A stretch of DNA of 6,952 nt from contig WQYJ01000106.1 of the NCBI GenBank assembly GCA_009781325.1, positions 1 through 6,952 of the forward strand, written 5' to 3'. The notes under the pieces are model-generated. The model was not told the DNA's origin, did not search any database, and worked only from the letters and a program-made list of their open reading frames with translations. Position 1 is the first letter of the stretch; each line of letters starts with the position of its first letter. Shown here piece after piece: positions 1 through 6,697 of this stretch. This stretch comes from Propionibacteriaceae bacterium (GTDB taxonomy: Bacteria > Actinomycetota > Actinomycetes > Propionibacteriales > Propionibacteriaceae). The position numbers and the translations under genes were made by a program.

Positions 1-93
1 CCCCCGGTGGGCGATGTAAGGACTGTAGTGAAGTATTCTCAACCCAAGACCCTACGTCGGCTGCCGGGGGTCCTGCCTGCGGCAGGATGACCG
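1..93. repeat. Palindromic intergenic repeat copy at the end of the sigma/propeller operon (left end cut by window)
   Basis: A forward arm (51-93) contains GCCGGGGG followed by the hairpin TCCTGCC-TGC-GGCAGGA and TGACCG. The first 24 bases are a degenerate inverted copy of the arm's outer part (CCCCCGG ... GATGT ... GGACT), so 1-24 and 51-70 can pair. The leader AACCCAAGACCCTACG (41-56) is shared with the other copies. It begins only 7 bases after the propeller stop codon, so it forms the 3' end of that mRNA. It could block 3' exonuclease or end transcription, but no T-run follows the stem. The element probably continues left of base 1. Confidence 0.85.
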
Positions 94-100
94 GGGGTGG

Positions 101-2317
101 CTACTTCAGGGTGATGTTAGCAATCTGGCTGTAGTCGCTTAGGTCGTAGACACGGACTTGGGAGCTGATGACCAGATAGAAGGAGTCAGAAATACGGATC
201 CCTCGGGTATAGGGATCGCTGTGGCTGGGACCCATTTCGCTGTAATCACCGTTGAAGAGATTAACATCTGCCTGTGACACAAATGCTGATCCATCCCACG
301 AATAGAACCGATAATCCCAGGTGATGTTATTTCCCCACCTTTCATTACCCATCTTGCCTTGCCAGGTAGTTGTTGGAATACCGATAAGCGAGCGGCTCAC
401 GTCCACAAAAGCCGCCTTGTGGTCCTGGGAGACCTCAGTATCATCAGCGTCAATATGAACCGTGGCGATCTCTTTCACGTCGTAGGGATCGGACACATCG
501 AACATAGACAGCTTCAAACCATTCGTACGACCATCGTTATCTGCGTCTACTCCGACACCCAGGAGAAGTCCCTCGCCAAATGGATGCATGTAGGTAGAGA
601 ATCCCGGAATCTTCAGTGCAGACATCACAGTAGGATTCGCCGGATCCGACAGATCGATGGCAAACAGTGGATCCACACGCCTGAAGGTCACAACATAAGC
701 GATGGCTCCGGTGAAACGTACGGAATAAATCGACTCATCTTTCACTAGTTCAGGGATTGAACCAACGAGTTTCATCGAGGAATCCAAGACCCACAGCGAT
801 GGTGTGGGGTCCCACAGACCTGTTTCAATGTCCGCCCATGTCGTCGCGACCCGCAGATATCCGTCGTACTCATCCAGAGCAAACTGGTTGATGAGAACAC
901 CTGGCACAGTCCCTTGTGCTTCGACTTTCAGATCCCCAGAGTTCAGACCGATGCGTACGATGTCAGTGGTATCGCCCTTAAAGTCTGCGTCAGCTCCTGG
1001 AATCCTTATCGTGACTCCTCCTTGTTCGGTTGGGACTATCCGATACATGTATTGAGTCGAGGCTAGGAAAAGACTGGTGGTGCTCATATAGACTGTGTTA
1101 GCCCTGCCGAGAATCGCCTGCTCGCCTAGGAGTTTTCCTGAAGTGACATTGAGTGCAGTGACAACCTGGTACGTCGGTTCCATCACGACCGGCATAATGT
1201 CGATGTCCTCGGGGCAGATAACCTCATCACCGTCGCCGGTATTGACTGTTGGAATGTAGGTATCCGGCTGCGAGGGGTCCGTTGTCTCAGACTCAACATA
1301 GTAACGGCTGATGAGGTAGAGAACCCCGTCAGTCAGGCGAGAGTCAACATAGGTTCCAGACTGGGTCACCATGGTCAGATACTCAGGGTGTTCCGGATCG
1401 GAGATGTCATAGAGAACTGCCTTGAGACTGGAAGCCTCCATAGACAGCCATGACCCCTGATCGCGTGTCCAATCGCCAAGCTCGGGGGTGAAGGCATGCA
1501 GCAAAAGAATCAAGCGGGAGTCACTGATCATCATTCCAACGATTGGGCCAGTCAGGAGTTCATCACCAACGGTCATCTGAGAGGCATCAATAGTTGCCGC
1601 CTGGCGGGTCTTTTTTCCGTCTGCTGCAATGACGGCCACACTGCGTCCCTTAGCAATGTAAATGTACGATCCATCGGTCTTAACGATGTCACCTTCGTCG
1701 ACACCTGTGACCTGAACATTGGTTCCGGTATAGTCCTCATCTTTGTTAGTCAAGTTGCCGGTACCGCGTGGAATATCAGGAATGGCGGCTGGGGCTTGCG
1801 CATTGCCCGGCGCTGCGCCGGACACATCAGCAGTCTCAGTAGTTGAGGAGGACCACAGGGTAGCCCATCCATATTTGGCGGAGGTGTTGTACCCCCAGTT
1901 GGTAGAGGCCAAAGCCTGGTAAATCTTTTCGTAGTCCTGCGGATCAACCAGAGCCCTGGGAGTGTCATTATTCGCAGGATTAGCAGAGACAGTGACCGGA
2001 TCAGGCCAGTCGGGCCAGGGACTATAGTAGGACGCCCCCGGCATGCTGACGATCATCAGCACTGCCATGGCAGCAGCAACCAGTCCGCCTGAGAGTATGC
2101 CGATGCGCCCCTTCGCCTTCAGCCTTGGACGCGGAGACCTTGCAGGGTTGATCGGCTTAGCCACAATCTTGGGTTCGGTTCGGACAGCAACTGTATGCAC
2201 CGCGGTGTTGTCCTTAGCCTCAATTGCTGCATGAACACGCGAAACCAGCTCAGGGCTGGGCTTCATCATTGACTTCATCTCGCGGAACTGCGCGGTCAGG
2301 TCGTCATGGTCAGACAT
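101..2317 (-). CDS. Membrane-anchored extracellular beta-propeller protein, candidate anti-sigma/sensor partner of the ECF sigma factor
   Basis: 738 residues. Visible in the sequence: a charged, proline-rich cytoplasmic N-terminus (about 1-70), one hydrophobic span (about 71-92) preceded by basic residues, a low-complexity Ser/Thr/Ala/Pro linker (about 95-190), then a long beta-rich domain to the C-terminus. Residues 199-221 (TNVQVTGVDEGDIVKTDG, then YIY) match the hallmark opening of the secreted C-terminal beta-propeller family (Pfam Beta_propel, COG4880). Blade-like repeats ending in DISDP, DLSDP, DVSDP and DLSDY recur at about 304, 555, 607 and 725. A DxDxDG loop at 591-596 (DADNDG) could bind calcium. 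The basic flank before the span predicts N-in/C-out topology, so the propeller is extracellular. The start is supported by GAGGAG 7 bases upstream, inside the end of the sigma gene; only one base separates the two genes. Known members of the family are mostly of unknown function. The anti-sigma role is inferred from gene order and topology; a cell-surface binding protein unrelated to sigma control is the alternative. Confidence 0.93.
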   Translation of the reverse strand: MSDHDDLTAQFREMKSMMKPSPELVSRVHAAIEAKDNTAVHTVAVRTEPKIVAKPINPARSPRPRLKAKGRIGILSGGLVAAAMAVLMIVSMPGASYYSPWPDWPDPVTVSANPANNDTPRALVDPQDYEKIYQALASTNWGYNTSAKYGWATLWSSSTTETADVSGAAPGNAQAPAAIPDIPRGTGNLTNKDEDYTGTNVQVTGVDEGDIVKTDGSYIYIAKGRSVAVIAADGKKTRQAATIDASQMTVGDELLTGPIVGMMISDSRLILLLHAFTPELGDWTRDQGSWLSMEASSLKAVLYDISDPEHPEYLTMVTQSGTYVDSRLTDGVLYLISRYYVESETTDPSQPDTYIPTVNTGDGDEVICPEDIDIMPVVMEPTYQVVTALNVTSGKLLGEQAILGRANTVYMSTTSLFLASTQYMYRIVPTEQGGVTIRIPGADADFKGDTTDIVRIGLNSGDLKVEAQGTVPGVLINQFALDEYDGYLRVATTWADIETGLWDPTPSLWVLDSSMKLVGSIPELVKDESIYSVRFTGAIAYVVTFRRVDPLFAIDLSDPANPTVMSALKIPGFSTYMHPFGEGLLLGVGVDADNDGRTNGLKLSMFDVSDPYDVKEIATVHIDADDTEVSQDHKAAFVDVSRSLIGIPTTTWQGKMGNERWGNNITWDYRFYSWDGSAFVSQADVNLFNGDYSEMGPSHSDPYTRGIRISDSFYLVISSQVRVYDLSDYSQIANITLK

Positions 2318-2330
2318 GTTAACTCTCCTC
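2318..2330 (-). promoter_or_regulatory. Ribosome site of the beta-propeller gene embedded in the sigma-gene end
   Basis: GAGGAG (2325-2330, minus strand) overlaps the last codons of the sigma gene; its stop TAA (2319-2321) and the propeller ATG (2315-2317) are separated by one base. This arrangement implies translational coupling and tightly linked production of the two proteins. Confidence 0.7.
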
Positions 2331-2900
2331 GGTCATGGTCTCGCGCAGCATCGTACGTCCGCGCGAAAGTCTCATCTTGACTGTGCTGGGTTCAAGCGCC
2401 AGCACTGAAGCGATCTGAGCAACGCTCAAATCCTCGAAATAGAACAGATGAATGACCGACCGATAGTTGTCTGGAAGGCAGCTCACTGCCTTGAACAGAG
2501 CATCGTACTCATCAATATCAAACCGGAACTCTGCCGGCGCTGCGTCGGTGACCTCGGGATAGAGAGGTACGACACGGGTACGCCAGGAGTTGGAAGCATG
2601 ACGGCGAGCGATGTTCAGCGTCGTCGTGATGAGCCATGCTTTCCTATGTTCCTCATCATTGCATTCGGGTTGCTTGCGATGATAGGCCAGGAAGACTTCC
2701 TGGAATACATCATCAGCATCGCCTCGGCAACGAGTATGAGTCAGGGATATGGCGTACACCATGTCTTGATAGAGCTCCACGACATCAGCGGTATCGAGCG
2801 GGTCGGATTCGACCCAAGACTCGAGCATCGCTGTCGCAGTTGCTCCCATCGGCTTCGCCTTCCGTGATGAGTTGGGGATTAGAAATCCCCTGGTGTTCAT
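2319..2900 (-). CDS. ECF-type RNA polymerase sigma factor (sigma-70 family)
   Basis: 193 residues from the longest start. Sigma region 2 covers about 41-108 and includes the DADDVFQEVFLAYHR core-binding/-10 helix and the KAWLITTTLNIARRH segment. Region 4 covers about 136-187, with the LPDNYRSVIHLFYFEDLSVAQIA stretch and a helix-turn-helix ending in STVKMRLSRGR that would contact the -35 element. Regions 1.1 and 3 are absent, as expected for ECF factors (group IV). The start is uncertain. ATG at 2900 has no well-placed ribosome site, whereas ATG at 2849 (residue 18) has GGAAGG 8 bases upstream, giving a 176-residue protein of ordinary ECF length; residues 1-17 look non-conserved. I favour 2849. 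The gene is followed after one base by the membrane beta-propeller gene, the usual sigma-then-anti-sigma order. It directs transcription of an unknown regulon, probably in response to an envelope signal (inference). Confidence 0.95.
   Translation of the reverse strand: MNTRGFLIPNSSRKAKPMGATATAMLESWVESDPLDTADVVELYQDMVYAISLTHTRCRGDADDVFQEVFLAYHRKQPECNDEEHRKAWLITTTLNIARRHASNSWRTRVVPLYPEVTDAAPAEFRFDIDEYDALFKAVSCLPDNYRSVIHLFYFEDLSVAQIASVLALEPSTVKMRLSRGRTMLRETMTEES
2850..2890 (-). promoter_or_regulatory. Sigma-gene leader: hairpin plus strong ribosome site favouring the start at 2849
   Basis: On the minus strand a perfect 7-bp stem with a 3-base loop (GGGGATT-TCT-AATCCCC, 2874-2890) is followed 10 bases later by GGAAGG (2858-2863), and 8 bases further by ATG at 2849. 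The site is far better than anything in front of ATG 2900, so it decides the start. If 2849 is right, the hairpin is in the untranslated leader close to the ribosome site and might modulate translation; if 2900 is right, it is coding. Confidence 0.45.
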
Positions 2901-2978
2901 CCTGTCACAGGCAACTCTTCACAGGAAATAGAAAGGTAACAAGGAATGTATAACGTGACACAGCGGATGACGCGACCA

Positions 2979-3117
2979 ACCCAAGACCCTACGCCGACCA
3001 TCGGTCATCCTGCCGCAGGCAGGACCCCCGGCGGCCGAGGTGTGGACTTTGGGTAGAAAAGTGTAACCCGGGTCCCTACGTCGGCTGCCGGGGGTCCTGC
3101 CTGCGGCAGGATGACCG
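2979..3117. repeat. Long inverted-repeat copy of the palindromic family between the two operons
   Basis: A left arm (3002-3045) and a right arm (3075-3117) are inverted copies, with the innermost 29-base spacer at 3046-3074. The outer 31 bases of each arm match perfectly; the next position would be a G.U wobble in RNA, then the match decays. Each arm also holds its own small hairpin (CCTGCC/GGCAGG). A shortened forward piece (AACCCAAGACCCTACG, 2979-2994) abuts the left arm, suggesting an element that lost its central hairpin. It sits about 40 bases after the permease stop and upstream of the sigma gene, so it separates the operons and may act as a transcript end or processing point. Confidence 0.88.
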
Positions 3118-3157
3118 AGGCTTTAGCATGACAAAAAGGACCGCCCCCCTGTCACGT

Positions 3158-5662
3158 CTACACGTCAGCCAATGCTTCAACAGGTGAAGCTTTAGCGGCA
3201 CGGCGTCCTGGCAGGATTGAGGCTAGGCCCGCAGCGACAACCAGGACCGCTAGAAGCGACAATGTCTGACCCCAGTTCAGAGCGAAGTACACATCCATCT
3301 CGACCTCTTCAGCTCTCATCTGGGCGACGATAGCCGAAGCACCCATATAGCCGAAGAAGCACCCCGCACCTAAGCCGATCAAACCACCAACAACAGTCAG
3401 AAGCACAGCCTCGACACCCAGCATCGCTCGAAGTTGTCCGCGCTTGAAACCGAGCGCCCTTAGCATCGCATTCTCCCGAGCTCTCTCAATCACCGACAAG
3501 GTCAGGGTATTACCGACACCAACCAAGGCGATAACAACAGCAACCCCGAGCAGGGCTGTCACAGCGGAAACGATGATGTTCATCAAGTCTTCAATCAGGC
3601 CCTTCTGGAAGAGATAGCCATCCACATCAGCATAGGGATTGTCTGCCCCCACAATGACGTTGACTTGCTGAAGGACAGATGCCATCGACGATGGACTGGG
3701 CACGAGCATGAAGACAACAGAGTTCTCGAAGGATGCACCGGGCAGTTGGGCATAGATCTCTGGTGAAACAAAGGCGTACGTCCCCATCGCAACAGGTGCG
3801 GCCACAGCCGTCAGCGGTTTCTCGGATGTCGTGGTGGTGATGTGCACCTGATCCCCATCGGCGATATCCCAGTTTCTGCGCGGGTTGACCAGAATCCGAT
3901 CATCAGCCAAGCTTGCGGGAAGTCCCGGTGCGAACGAGGCAACCTCGTCGGAGTAGTTACATACCTTGTCGAAGGAGTCGTACCTCTGATCACCAAACAA
4001 CGTCCCACTAGGGCGGCACTCAATAGCTACCACTGACGAGACCCCCTTCACCGCAGCTAGTTTTCGTACGACATCATCTGACATCCCGATCCCGGAATCT
4101 TCGCGGCTCCAAGAACTGACATAGAGATCAATGGGGTAATCCTTTTCCACCTTGGCGATCACCGACGCACTCATTGAAGCGGCCCCGACCTGCAAGGTGA
4201 TCACCAATCCCACAGCCAGCATCAGTGCTGTTGTTGTCGCCGATGCTCTGGCTGGATCCCGGCGCAGATTCTTCGCTGCGGTCGCCGAAACAGGACTGAT
4301 CCACCGTACGAGAGCTCCTGCTGCTGTGAGCAGAGGAGGTACGAACAGCCGCGCCCCGAACAGAACTCCGGTGGCCAGCAGCATTGCCCCGACCACCGCG
4401 AAGAGCAGGGCATTTCTATCCGCTGATAGGGAGTACAAGAAGAGCGCCAGACCGCCGCCCGCGAGGACGGTGCAGATGATGGCACGTACGACCAAACCCT
4501 TGATGACCTGTGTCGCAGGTGCCGCAATTTGGAGTGCTTCGATCGGGGGAATTTTGGTGGCCCGACGCGCGGGGGTGATGCTGGCTACCAGTGTGACGAC
4601 TAGCCCAATTCCCACAGCGATTGCGGCATCAAGCCACGGGATGACAACTCCGAAGTGGATCGATCCGGTAAAGAGTCCCACCAGCGCCGCCAACCCTGCA
4701 GCCAGAGCAATCCCTAGGAGGCCACCGATAAGTCCAAGGAGTCCTGCTTCTGCCCAGATTGAGCGCCGTATTTGTGTGGTTGTGGCTCCGATGGAGCGAG
4801 TTAGGCCGATTTGGCGGCGGCGTTGGGCAAGAAGGATGGTGAAAGTATTGGCGATGGTGATCATTCCAACAACGACGGCGATCCCGGCGAACACCCACAG
4901 AACGTACTTAAAAACGTCGATTTCTCCGGTGTTCTCTAGGGCTAGTTTGCGGGCGTACTCCGCATTGGAATAGACGTTCGCAGCAGCGTTGAGCTGTTCC
5001 AAGACTTCCCGCACACTTGAGGCTGCCATAGCTGTGTCCGCACCTGAGTTGAGGGTCACAACCCATTCTCCCCAGTACGGGTCAGTGTCGCCATAGTGGT
5101 CGTAGAACCAGGTTGAACTCACGATGACCGGATTGGCTCCAAAGGACACTTGGGGTTCTGCGGTGATCCCTGACACGGTGAGTGCTTCATCTGAGTAGAT
5201 AACTTGGTCGCCAATGGCCACATCCAAAGACTTGGCGAGTGCTGTATTCATCACCACCTGAGAACCTACGGGCCAACTGCCCTCTTTCAAGGAGGTATAC
5301 AGGAATGGCTCGGAAGGCATGACTGTCAATTGAACCATCGACACATTCGTTTTTGTTTCCATTATTGTGAAGAAGCTGATGATCTGGTCAATGTCTTCGA
5401 CGCCATCGACTGTGGCAAGAGCTGTCTTCACTTGAGCAGTGGTGAGGTCATCTTCGCTTTGATGAATAGAGATCACGATGTCGGCGCTGGCGTACCGGGC
5501 CGCTGACTGTTTGGTGGTCGCACCGAACTCGGTGGCGGTGATGATGGAAGCGGCGGCAACGAAGCCGACGGAGATGGCAATGGCAACGAGTGTGGCTGCG
5601 TACCGTGCGGGGTGATACTTGAGTTCGCGCAGAGCCGATCTGAGCATGGGGAGACGCGGCAT
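3158..5662 (-). CDS. ABC transporter permease, duplicated FtsX-like (MacB/LolC-type) membrane subunit
   Basis: 834 residues. Hydrophobic stretches give about ten membrane spans: 21-43, then an extracellular domain (about 44-250, MacB_PCD-like), 253-278, 304-330, 343-364, 388-411, 418-445, 474-498, a second extracellular domain (about 500-690), 693-718, 748-774 and 799-818. Both FtsX-like cores are recognisable: VGMITIANTFTILLAQRRRQIGLTRSIG (about 265-292) is echoed by VGVGNTLTLSVIERARENAMLRALG (about 714-738), each followed by an Arg-rich coupling segment. Both halves end in the family motif, SITPARRATKIPPIEAL (361-377) and SILPGRRAAKASPVEAL (815-831). The protein therefore carries two permease halves and probably works as a single chain with an ATPase dimer. 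The start has AGGAG 7 bases upstream and lies 2 bases after the ATPase stop, so the pair is co-translated. Related proteins export peptides, lipids or lipoproteins, or act mechanically on the envelope; the substrate here cannot be read. Confidence 0.95.
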   Translation of the reverse strand: MPRLPMLRSALRELKYHPARYAATLVAIAISVGFVAAASIITATEFGATTKQSAARYASADIVISIHQSEDDLTTAQVKTALATVDGVEDIDQIISFFTIMETKTNVSMVQLTVMPSEPFLYTSLKEGSWPVGSQVVMNTALAKSLDVAIGDQVIYSDEALTVSGITAEPQVSFGANPVIVSSTWFYDHYGDTDPYWGEWVVTLNSGADTAMAASSVREVLEQLNAAANVYSNAEYARKLALENTGEIDVFKYVLWVFAGIAVVVGMITIANTFTILLAQRRRQIGLTRSIGATTTQIRRSIWAEAGLLGLIGGLLGIALAAGLAALVGLFTGSIHFGVVIPWLDAAIAVGIGLVVTLVASITPARRATKIPPIEALQIAAPATQVIKGLVVRAIICTVLAGGGLALFLYSLSADRNALLFAVVGAMLLATGVLFGARLFVPPLLTAAGALVRWISPVSATAAKNLRRDPARASATTTALMLAVGLVITLQVGAASMSASVIAKVEKDYPIDLYVSSWSREDSGIGMSDDVVRKLAAVKGVSSVVAIECRPSGTLFGDQRYDSFDKVCNYSDEVASFAPGLPASLADDRILVNPRRNWDIADGDQVHITTTTSEKPLTAVAAPVAMGTYAFVSPEIYAQLPGASFENSVVFMLVPSPSSMASVLQQVNVIVGADNPYADVDGYLFQKGLIEDLMNIIVSAVTALLGVAVVIALVGVGNTLTLSVIERARENAMLRALGFKRGQLRAMLGVEAVLLTVVGGLIGLGAGCFFGYMGASAIVAQMRAEEVEMDVYFALNWGQTLSLLAVLVVAAGLASILPGRRAAKASPVEALADV

Positions 5663-5674
5663 TGTTATTCTCCT
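5663..5674 (-). promoter_or_regulatory. Ribosome site of the permease gene inside the ATPase end
   Basis: AGGAG (5670-5674, minus strand) lies in the last codons of the ATPase gene, 7 bases before the permease ATG at 5662. The ATPase TAA is 2 bases upstream of that ATG, so the subunits are coupled. Confidence 0.7.
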
Positions 5675-6438
5675 GACAGCCTGCGCATCGCCCGGATCAC
5701 CAGTTCTTCGTCTGGGGAGGCGATGTCATGGACGATCTGGCCGTCGGACAGGATCACTGCCCGATCGACATACGCTGCGGCTCGCGGGTCATGGGTGACC
5801 ATGACGATGGTCTGGCCCTGTTGCCTACTGGCAGTGCGCAGGTACGACAGCAGGTGGTGAGAGTTCCTGGTATCGAGTGCTCCGGTTGGTTCGTCGGCGA
5901 ATACCACGGCTGGGCGTGATATCAGGGCTCGCATGACGGCTACTCTCTGCTGCTCGCCGCCGGAGAGTTGGGAGGGCAAATGGTGCAGGCGCCCTCTCAG
6001 ACCCAGTGACTCGGTGAGATAGTCGAGGAACTGTTGGTCCACCTTGCGCCCAGCTAGCTCTAAGGGGAGGAGGATGTTTTCCTTCGCGGTGTGGGTTGGA
6101 AGGAGATTGAAAGATTGAAAAACGAAGCCCACCTCGTCGCGGCGTACCTTTGTTAGGGCATTGTCTTTGAGGTCGTCCAGTCTGGTCCCGGCGAGGAAGA
6201 TCTGGCCGGCGGTGGGCAGATCTAAGCCTGCGAGGCAGTGCATCAGAGTGGACTTTCCGGAGCCGGATGGCCCCATGATCGCCGTGAACGTACCTTTTTG
6301 GAAGGATGTATTGACCCGGTCAAGGGCCCGAACTTCGGTCTCTCCTTCGCCATAAACCTTGACGAGATTTGTTGCGGAAATGATCGTGGAATTCTGGGAA
6401 GCATGTGTTGCTATGCTTCGCTCACCATTTGTAGTCAT
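5665..6438 (-). CDS. ABC transporter ATP-binding subunit (MacB/LolD-type)
   Basis: 257 residues, slightly longer than typical LolD/MacB-type ATPases because of a 17-residue polar N-terminal extension before the first strand (STIISATNLVKVYG). All ATPase motifs are intact: Walker A GPSGSGKST (56-64), Q-loop Gln108 in FVFQSFNLLP, signature LSGGEQQRVA (158-167), Walker B AVVFADEP (177-184) with catalytic Glu183, D-loop ALD, and the switch His216 in VTHD. The FNLLPTHTAKEN segment and the GEGETEVRALD N-terminus are characteristic of the lipoprotein/macrolide-type exporter ATPases. It energises the permease encoded 2 bases downstream. No other ATG lies near the N-terminus. The ATG is 6 bases after a -10-like TAGGGT, so the mRNA may be leaderless; the alternative is a weak AGGG ribosome site 7 bases upstream. 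Located at the inner face of the membrane. Confidence 0.96.
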   Translation of the reverse strand: MTTNGERSIATHASQNSTIISATNLVKVYGEGETEVRALDRVNTSFQKGTFTAIMGPSGSGKSTLMHCLAGLDLPTAGQIFLAGTRLDDLKDNALTKVRRDEVGFVFQSFNLLPTHTAKENILLPLELAGRKVDQQFLDYLTESLGLRGRLHHLPSQLSGGEQQRVAVMRALISRPAVVFADEPTGALDTRNSHHLLSYLRTASRQQGQTIVMVTHDPRAAAYVDRAVILSDGQIVHDIASPDEELVIRAMRRLSGE

Positions 6439-6444
6439 GCTGTG

Positions 6445-6474
6445 ACCCTACGTAACTCAATTAGGGTTTTTCAA
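6445..6474 (-). promoter_or_regulatory. Putative promoter of the ABC exporter operon (possibly leaderless)
   Basis: Read on the minus strand: TTGAAA (6469-6474) as -35, an 18-base spacer, and TAGGGT (6445-6450) as -10. Six bases separate TAGGGT from the ATG at 6438, so a normal start site would fall on or next to the A of the ATG, giving a leaderless mRNA, which is common in actinobacteria. The -10 TAGGGT and an inverted copy (ACCCTA on the minus strand, 6462-6467) form a 6-bp inverted repeat with an 11-base gap lying between the two promoter boxes, so a repressor could bind there. Seen: motifs and spacing. Inferred: promoter function. Confidence 0.5.
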
Positions 6475-6478
6475 CGCA

Positions 6479-6492
6479 GAACACCAGTGTTC
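6479..6492. promoter_or_regulatory. 14-bp palindrome just upstream of the exporter promoter, possible operator
   Basis: GAACAC-CA-GTGTTC is a perfect 6-bp inverted repeat around two bases. Four bases separate it from the -35-like TTGAAA at 6469-6474. This position suits a dimeric transcription factor acting as activator or repressor of the exporter operon. It resembles the Gram-positive LexA box GAAC-N4-GTTC but has a six-base gap, so LexA is unlikely. The regulator is not encoded in this window. Confidence 0.4.
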
Positions 6493-6566
6493 AGGGAAGA
6501 ATCAGTACAGCGATAGGGGTGGATGGTTCGCGGGTCACTCTTGAGGATGAGCCGGTGGTCGGTCCC

Positions 6567-6697
6567 CAGGATGACCCACCCCCGGTCATCCTGCCGCCAG
6601 GCAGGACCCCCGGCGGCCGATGTGTGGACTGGGGTTGAGATCTGTGTTTGAGTCCATACGTCGACTGCCGGGGGCCCTGCCTGCGGCAGGGTGACCA
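6567..6697. repeat. Inverted-repeat copy of the palindromic family upstream of the exporter operon
   Basis: The left (reverse) arm at 6583-6627 and right (forward) arm at 6655-6697 flank a 27-base spacer. The left arm has one extra base in its hairpin loop relative to the copy at 3002-3045. The right arm has CCCTGCC-TGC-GGCAGGG in place of TCCTGCC-TGC-GGCAGGA, a matched change on both sides of the stem. In front of the left arm, CAGGATGACC (6567-6576) is a remnant of another forward arm and forms a perfect 10-bp inverted repeat with 6584-6593. Confidence 0.85.

Noticed and set aside
51..93. Classical rho-independent terminator after the propeller gene
   Set aside because: The hairpin is strong but no T-run follows it on the minus strand, so I annotate it as a repeat with possible 3'-end function.
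2946..2975. Promoter of the sigma operon with -10 TATACA (2947-2952)
   Set aside because: No acceptable -35 box lies 16-19 bases upstream on the minus strand, and the sigma factor's own target motif is unknown, so the call is too weak to list.
4152..4973. Long plus-strand open frame of 273 codons opposite the permease gene
   Set aside because: It is antisense to a clear FtsX-type permease, is rich in Arg/Ala/Pro/Thr with no recognisable domain, and is explained by the base composition of the real gene.
3158..6438. Naming the pump macB or lolCDE
   Set aside because: The superfamily is clear, but there is no adaptor or outer-membrane partner, and the duplicated-permease form occurs in exporters of many substrates.
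6479..6492. LexA (SOS) box
   Set aside because: The half-sites GAAC and GTTC are separated by six bases, whereas the Gram-positive LexA box has four.
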